Source: Myxococcales bacterium
Lineage (GTDB): Bacteria; Myxococcota_A; Polyangia; Haliangiales; Haliangiaceae
Assembly (NCBI GenBank): GCA_947483555.1
Contig: CANKMW010000065.1
Span: 1 to 51,569, forward strand
Reading direction: 5' to 3'
Length of the DNA: 51,569 bases
The translations under genes were made by a program, and so were the position numbers. The notes beneath the pieces were generated by a model. That model saw only the letters and a list, made by a program, of their open reading frames with translations, did not search any database and was not told where the DNA came from. Positions 46,124-51,569 of the stretch are shown here, piece by piece. Position 1 is the first letter of the stretch. Every line of letters starts with the position of its first letter.

Positions 46124-47178
46124 GGGATCACCGCGTCGACGAGCTCGAGGGCCGCCGCCGACCGCGAGGCGCCGTAGTGGTTCTTGAGCAGGCCGCCGAA
46201 GAAGTAGCCGCTGTCGTCGACGTCGGTGAGCTCGAGGTTGCGGTTGTCGGCACCCTCGAGCGCGGTCGACGCCTCCGAGACGAACTCGTCCTGATACGAG
46301 CCGTTGTCGATGTCGCGCATCACCACGGTCGTGTAGACGACCCGGTGGCCGGCGCAGTCGGCGTCGCCGTACGCGGTCGCACCGTCGGCGCATGGGGCCT
46401 CGTACGCATGGTCGGGACCGTTGAGCGCGAGGCTGAAGTCGGTGGGCGAGAAGTTGTCGCGGGCCCCCATCTGGCAGGCGACGCGACCGCGCATGGTCGG
46501 GTTCTTGCCGCACAGCCGCGCGAACGACGACACGCCGTGGTTGGCGCCGGCCAGCAGCACCACGTCGTCGAGCCGCGGCCACACGTTCACGTCACCGGCG
46601 GCGTGGATGCGGCGCAGGGCGTCGCGGAGGGTGGTCACGCCGAGCGAGAATCCGACCAGCGACAGCTGGCGGTCAGGCTCGGCGGCCAGCACGGCCTCGA
46701 TCAGATGCTGCGCCAGCGGCACCGCCCAGCCGTGGTCGACGTTGCGGGCCGCGTTCTCGGTGTCGTTGTTGTTCTGGGGGTCGTCGACGCGATCGATGCG
46801 CAGGTCGAGCGCGTAGACCCGCACCCCGCGCGCCGCCAGACGCTCGGCCAGCATCGGCGCCCCATCCTCGAAGCGCTCCCACGCCTCGGGCCCATCGGAG
46901 TTGCCGTGCACGAGCAGCACGATCGGCGCGTCCTCGTCCTCGCGGGTTCCGGCCGGGAACGGGTACGCCTTCGCGGCGCAGTCGTAGCCAGGGATCGCCG
47001 CCGCCGCGTAGTCCAGGCCGCCGGTCGTGCAGCCCGGGTGATCATCGAGCTCGCGGTACTCGATGGCGTCGGCGATCGACCAGGCGCCGTCGTCATCGCC
47101 GCCGGGCGGTGCGACGCCCGCGAAGCAGCCGACCGCGGCGAGCGCGATCGCGACACAGGGAAGGAGAGGAGCGTTCAT
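46120..47178 (-). CDS. Alpha/beta-hydrolase lipoprotein (lipase-like)
   Basis: A 352-aa lipoprotein with lipobox LAAVGC near residue 18. The hydrolase fold shows PIVLLVHGNSDG (oxyanion region), a nucleophile motif VGFSLG near residue 172, and several Cys residues that may form disulfides. The ATG at 47178 directly begins the signal sequence. It is the first gene of the four-gene esterase/porin/transporter operon. Substrate is unknown; a secreted lipase or polyester esterase fits. Confidence 0.83.
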   Translation of the reverse strand: MNAPLLPCVAIALAAVGCFAGVAPPGGDDDGAWSIADAIEYRELDDHPGCTTGGLDYAAAAIPGYDCAAKAYPFPAGTREDEDAPIVLLVHGNSDGPEAWERFEDGAPMLAERLAARGVRVYALDLRIDRVDDPQNNNDTENAARNVDHGWAVPLAQHLIEAVLAAEPDRQLSLVGFSLGVTTLRDALRRIHAAGDVNVWPRLDDVVLLAGANHGVSSFARLCGKNPTMRGRVACQMGARDNFSPTDFSLALNGPDHAYEAPCADGATAYGDADCAGHRVVYTTVVMRDIDNGSYQDEFVSEASTALEGADNRNLELTDVDDSGYFFGGLLKNHYGASRSAAALELVDAVIP

Positions 47179-47343
47179 GCGCCGCCCACGGAGCAACCCG
47201 CGGGCCACCCACAAAGGACCCGACCTCGACCGGGTTCAGCGGCGTTGCGTCATCGCGGCTGTTGGGGCCCGCCAACACGTCGCCGGGGGTCCCTGTAGGT
47301 GGCCGCCACCAGGGGGCGGCGCGCGGCGCGGCCCGCGCCGCCG

Positions 47344-47823
47344 TCAAGGTCCGGCGTCGCCCGCGAGCGCCGGACCGCCGTCCGCCGGCAGCTCGCCGGC
47401 GCCGCGGACGTGGGTGGCGATCGCGGCCGTGTCGAGCGCGACGCGCAACGCCTCCCAGGTGCCGAGGCGGGCGTCACCGACCACGACGACCTCGGCGCCA
47501 CCGGCGGCGCGGCACGCCGTGACCACGTCGGGCACCGTGGCCGAACGTCCGTCGACGGTGATCCCGGCCGCGTCGACTCGAACCGCGCACGGCTGCGGTG
47601 CCCGCGCGCGGCGGGTGCCAGACCCGGTGCCGACGTTCGAGCCCAGCCCGCGGCCCTTGCCGGCGCCGAGCCCGAGGCCACCACCGGTGCCGAAGCCGAA
47701 GCCGCCGCCGCAGCGGATGAGCATCACCGCGATCACGATCGCGGTGATCGCCGCCGCCCACAACAGCAGCCGGCGGATCCGGCTGCGGCGCTGCAGCCGC
47801 TCGGCGGCGGAGCGCGTCCTCAC
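47344..47823 (-). CDS. ExbD-like small membrane protein with Gly-rich linker
   Basis: A 159-aa protein with one N-terminal TM helix (about 15-35), a Gly-rich periplasmic linker (GGGFGFGTGGG), and a C-terminal domain resembling the periplasmic part of ExbD/TolR (VRVDAAGITVDGRS, EVVVVGDARLGTWEALRVALDTA). The GTG at 47823 overlaps the stop of the ExbD-like gene before it. The trio with the ExbB-like protein probably forms a proton-driven motor, but the target is unknown. Confidence 0.7.
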   Translation of the reverse strand: MRTRSAAERLQRRSRIRRLLLWAAAITAIVIAVMLIRCGGGFGFGTGGGLGLGAGKGRGLGSNVGTGSGTRRARAPQPCAVRVDAAGITVDGRSATVPDVVTACRAAGGAEVVVVGDARLGTWEALRVALDTAAIATHVRGAGELPADGGPALAGDAGP

Positions 47824-48434
47824 GACCCACCGCCCGCCGGCGGCGCCGGCACCACCGGGCGCGGCGCCGCCGGTGCGATCGCTTGCGGCTCCACGATCAC
47901 CGCCATCGCCCGCTGTTCGGTCTGGCACCGCGTCAGGTCGCGACGCAGCCCGGCCACCAGCGCCACCGACAGCTCGACGAGCGCCGACGCCGGTGCGATC
48001 ACCACGACGTATCCGGCGAGTTCGACGCTGCGGAGCTCGCGGGCCACGACCCCGCACACCCGCAGGGCCGGGGCGCGATCACCGAGGTAGGCCACGCCGA
48101 CGTCGCGATCGACGACCCGCTCGAGCAGCGGCACGCCCACCGCCCGCCGTTCGCCGGCCCACTCGAGCTCGGCCAGCGTGCCATCGGCGGCGACCCGCAC
48201 CACCACGAGCGGCGCGGTCTCCACGTGCTGCACCGCCGCGGCCACCGCCGCCTGGCGCAGCGCGGCGAACGTGGGCGGCGGGCCCGGCATCGCCGGGGCG
48301 GCGATCGCGGCCGACTCGGACTCCCGCCGCTCCTCGCCGCGCGCCGTCGACTGCACCAGCGAGGCGAACACGATGATGAAGAGCACGTCGAGCAGCGACG
48401 TCAGCGAGCCAGCGTGGACGGCGCGACGCCTCAT
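47820..48434 (-). CDS. ExbD/TolR-like protein
   Basis: A 204-aa protein with an N-terminal TM helix carrying an Asp (LTSLLDVLFIIVFASL), the position used by ExbD/TolR/MotB for proton conduction. A periplasmic region follows, with an Ala/Pro linker at the end. It overlaps the ExbB-like gene upstream (ATGA) and the second ExbD-like gene downstream (GTGA), so the three are translated as a unit. Confidence 0.75.
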   Translation of the reverse strand: MRRRAVHAGSLTSLLDVLFIIVFASLVQSTARGEERRESESAAIAAPAMPGPPPTFAALRQAAVAAAVQHVETAPLVVVRVAADGTLAELEWAGERRAVGVPLLERVVDRDVGVAYLGDRAPALRVCGVVARELRSVELAGYVVVIAPASALVELSVALVAGLRRDLTRCQTEQRAMAVIVEPQAIAPAAPRPVVPAPPAGGGS

Positions 48435-49012
48435 GCCGCGCTCCGCGCCCGCCGCCGCCCGTCCCACGCCTCGATGTTGCGGTCGCAGGCGTCGACCCAG
48501 GCGTTGAGCTTGACGCCGTAGATCGACGACAGGACGATCGAGAACGCGAGCCCGAACACGGTGGTCCACACCGCCAGGGCGAGCGGTCCGAGCAGGGCGC
48601 CGGCGTCCTCGCCGCTCACCGCCAGCGATAACCCGAGGCCGAGCACCGTGCCGAGCAGCCCGAGCTGGCGCAGGAGGTCGACCCAGAACGCCAGCGCCGG
48701 TTCGACGCGGAACGCCCGCAGCTGCCAGGATCGCACTTGCTTCTGCGCCCATGCCGCATCGCTGGAGCCCAGCACCGCGTGGGCCTCGTCGCGGATGGCC
48801 TCGATCTCGAGCCCGCTCTGCCGCGCCGCGGCCTGTTGATCGACGAGGTCCAGGCCGAGGTGGTCGGTCATGGCGCGCACCCAGCGCAGCTCCGACCGCA
48901 GGTGGAGCGCGGCACCGACGAAGACGATGGTGATGATCACCAGCATCAAGGCGGTGAGGCCCCAGCCGTTGACGAACTCGGTCAGCACGGTCGCATCATA
49001 CCCGCTCGCCAT
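48431..49012 (-). CDS. MotA/TolQ/ExbB-family proton channel protein
   Basis: A 193-aa protein with three TM helices: one near residues 17-36, and a pair near 110-135 and 145-165. The conserved LGLLGTVLGLGLSLA is the family signature just before the pore helix. It pairs with the ExbD-like proteins to use the proton gradient for work at the envelope. The ATG at 49012 is divergent from the sigma54-activator gene over 47 bp. Confidence 0.88.
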   Translation of the reverse strand: MASGYDATVLTEFVNGWGLTALMLVIITIVFVGAALHLRSELRWVRAMTDHLGLDLVDQQAAARQSGLEIEAIRDEAHAVLGSSDAAWAQKQVRSWQLRAFRVEPALAFWVDLLRQLGLLGTVLGLGLSLAVSGEDAGALLGPLALAVWTTVFGLAFSIVLSSIYGVKLNAWVDACDRNIEAWDGRRRARSAA

Positions 49013-49059
49013 GGCCTCGACGCTGCAGGGCGACCGGCAACGGGCTACGATGGCGGCCC

Positions 49060-50382
<1,323 letters not shown>

Positions 50383-50406
50383 GCCGAGGCCGAAGCCGAG
50401 GCGTAC

Positions 50407-50937
50407 CTACGCCGGTCTCCGGTAGGTCCTCACGAGCCGGGTCACACCGTGCCAGGACCGCATCGCCTCGCCGCGAAGCGCGAAGCCGGCCTTCTCGAGC
50501 ACCTTGCACGAGCCGGGGTTGTCGCTGGCGACGATCCCGTCGACGCCTGGCAACGCGAAGGTCCGGATCCCCCAGTCCGTCATCGCCCGCACGGCCTCGG
50601 TCGCGAGCCCCCGGCCCTGATGAGCATCCTCGATCGCGTACCCGATCTCGACCGTGTCTCCGGCGGGGCTGAGCCCGACGTGACCGATCAGCTCGCCGCT
50701 GCTTCGCAAGCCGACGCCGAGCACGAGCGGCGCCTTCACGGGTGCGTCCAGGTTGCCGTACTGATCGATCAGGTGGAGCAGGACGCGGGAGGCTTCCGGT
50801 TCGTCCGCGTAGACCTGATCGGGGAGCCACTCGCGCAGACGAGCTTGCTGGCTCATGGCGAGCACCTTGCGCGCATCCGCCGGGGTGAAACCGCGCAGGG
50901 TCAACGACGCGGTCACGATCGACACTGACTCGGTCAT
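50407..50937 (-). CDS. GNAT-family N-acetyltransferase
   Basis: A 176-aa protein of the RimJ/RimL-type GNAT fold. It begins LTLRGFTPADARKVLAM, has the acetyl-CoA-binding loop region QGRGLATEAVRAM near residue 110, and ends with FALRGEAMRSWHGVTRLV. It acetylates an amine such as a protein N-terminus or small molecule; substrate is unknown. The ATG at 50937 begins MTESVSIV. The repeat block at 51.0 kb lies just upstream. Confidence 0.9.
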   Translation of the reverse strand: MTESVSIVTASLTLRGFTPADARKVLAMSQQARLREWLPDQVYADEPEASRVLLHLIDQYGNLDAPVKAPLVLGVGLRSSGELIGHVGLSPAGDTVEIGYAIEDAHQGRGLATEAVRAMTDWGIRTFALPGVDGIVASDNPGSCKVLEKAGFALRGEAMRSWHGVTRLVRTYRRPA

Positions 50938-50985
50938 GGTCCAGAGCTCCTCTACCGCTCCTGAGTACCAGCGCTCGCTACCCCG

Positions 50986-51132
50986 GTCGCCGAAACCGTC
51001 GCCGAAAACCGTCGCCGAAACCGAAACCGTCGCCGAAACCGAAACCGCAACCGTCGCCGAAACCGCAACCGTCGCCGAAACCGAAACCGTCGCCGAAACC
51101 GAAACCGTCGCCGAAACCGAAACCGAAACCGA
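50986..51132. repeat. Intergenic GTCGCCGAAACC minisatellite
   Basis: About 147 bp of mixed GTCGCCGAAACC and GAAACC units lie in the gap between the GNAT gene and the four-helix-bundle gene. On the opposite strand it reads GGTTTCGGCGAC, so it belongs to the same repeat family as those at 35.6, 38.8 and 40.9 kb, here without a clear gene around it. Confidence 0.9.
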
Positions 51133-51161
51133 GGCCCCGGCGGCCCCGCGGCCCGGCGGGC

Positions 51162-51491
51162 CTACCCGAGCTTCCGCACCAGCCCGAACAGCACGCCGCC
51201 CAGCCGGTCGGCGACCTGCAGCGCCGGCGCCAGCGTGGCCGCATCGAGGTAGCCCCAGGCGCCAGCGACGGTGAGCGCCGCCTTGACCTCGCGGGCCTCG
51301 CCGACGGCGATGCGCAACACGCGCACCCGGTCGCGCCCGGCGCGGCCGCCGGCCTCGGCGACATTCAGCGACACGCTCGTGGCGGCGCGCTCGAGCTGAT
51401 CGGCGAGGCTGGCGCGGCGGTCGCGCAGCGTGGCGACGACGGGCCGCAAGAGGTGGATGAGGTCGAGCGAGAGCGTCTCCGTGAGAGTCAT
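51162..51491 (-). CDS. Four-helix-bundle protein (23S rRNA intervening-sequence type)
   Basis: A 109-aa all-helical protein. The segment LADQLERAATSVSLNVAEA and the later REVKAALTVAGAWGYLD match the four-helix-bundle family first found in 23S rRNA intervening sequences and often seen beside other genes. Its function is unknown. The ATG at 51491 begins MTLTETLSL. The 51.0-kb minisatellite lies just downstream. Confidence 0.85.
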   Translation of the reverse strand: MTLTETLSLDLIHLLRPVVATLRDRRASLADQLERAATSVSLNVAEAGGRAGRDRVRVLRIAVGEAREVKAALTVAGAWGYLDAATLAPALQVADRLGGVLFGLVRKLG

Positions 51492-51569
51492 CGTGGGTTC
51501 TCCGTTGCAGGGGGTCACGCCCCGCCGCGGCCCATCGCGCACGGGCCATGACGAGCGCCGACGTCCCAC

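Overview
The window is very GC-rich DNA with strong third-position G/C bias and dense gene packing, including many 4-nt ATGA/GTGA stop-start overlaps. Several traits point to a myxobacterium-like member of the Myxococcota, perhaps near Haliangium/Kofleria. These are eukaryote-type Ser/Thr kinases (one with the HRDVSP loop common in myxobacteria), many lipoproteins, a MYXO-CTERM-like C-terminus, DUF222-type HNH nucleases and abundant FHA proteins. The taxon is inferred from gene style only; no rRNA or tRNA gene was recognised.

Left part (about 3.0-21.2 kb, + strand): a contractile-injection (phage-tail-like) baseplate module joined to a phosphothreonine-signalling module. In order it holds a zinc-ribbon protein, a gp25-like baseplate protein, a baseplate-J-like protein, a tail-protein-I/Afp12-like protein with an N-terminal PASTA-like domain, and a 511-aa fibre/spike-like unknown. 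Five FHA proteins follow: two secreted or membrane proteins with a von Willebrand-like region, a TM helix and an FHA domain, two with zinc ribbons, and one with a long coiled coil. Then come a Ycf46-like AAA+ ATPase, DUF1257 (Ycf35-like), DUF2997, a DUF4157 (eCIS-associated) metalloprotease-like protein, a pentapeptide-repeat protein, an unknown and a TPR protein. No sheath, tube or VgrG-like spike is visible here; they may lie left of the window or elsewhere.

21.2-27.5 kb (- strand): a converging operon of three lipoproteins (two are tandem duplicates), a membrane Ser/Thr kinase with repeated KTMM motifs in its tail, an unknown and a PP2C phosphatase. Kinase, phosphatase and FHA proteins beside a contractile apparatus recall the PpkA-PppA-Fha threonine-phosphorylation switch of type VI secretion. 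A PAAR-like tip protein with an unknown partner lies at 31.1-32.3 kb.

27.6-51.5 kb: mostly accessory and housekeeping genes. They include a B12-binding radical SAM protein, two methyltransferases, a cytochrome c lipoprotein, a queG/KamA-family/Nudix/nth operon, lipoproteins, an OXA-like class D beta-lactamase homologue and a second kinase with a PEGA domain. A GTGA-coupled operon encodes an MFS transporter, a PHB-depolymerase-like esterase, an outer-membrane porin-like protein and a lipase-like lipoprotein. An ExbB/ExbD-like trio, an FHA-sigma54 activator, a GNAT acetyltransferase and a four-helix-bundle protein complete it. A related GGTTTCGG-type 12-bp minisatellite occurs at four sites here, read in different frames.
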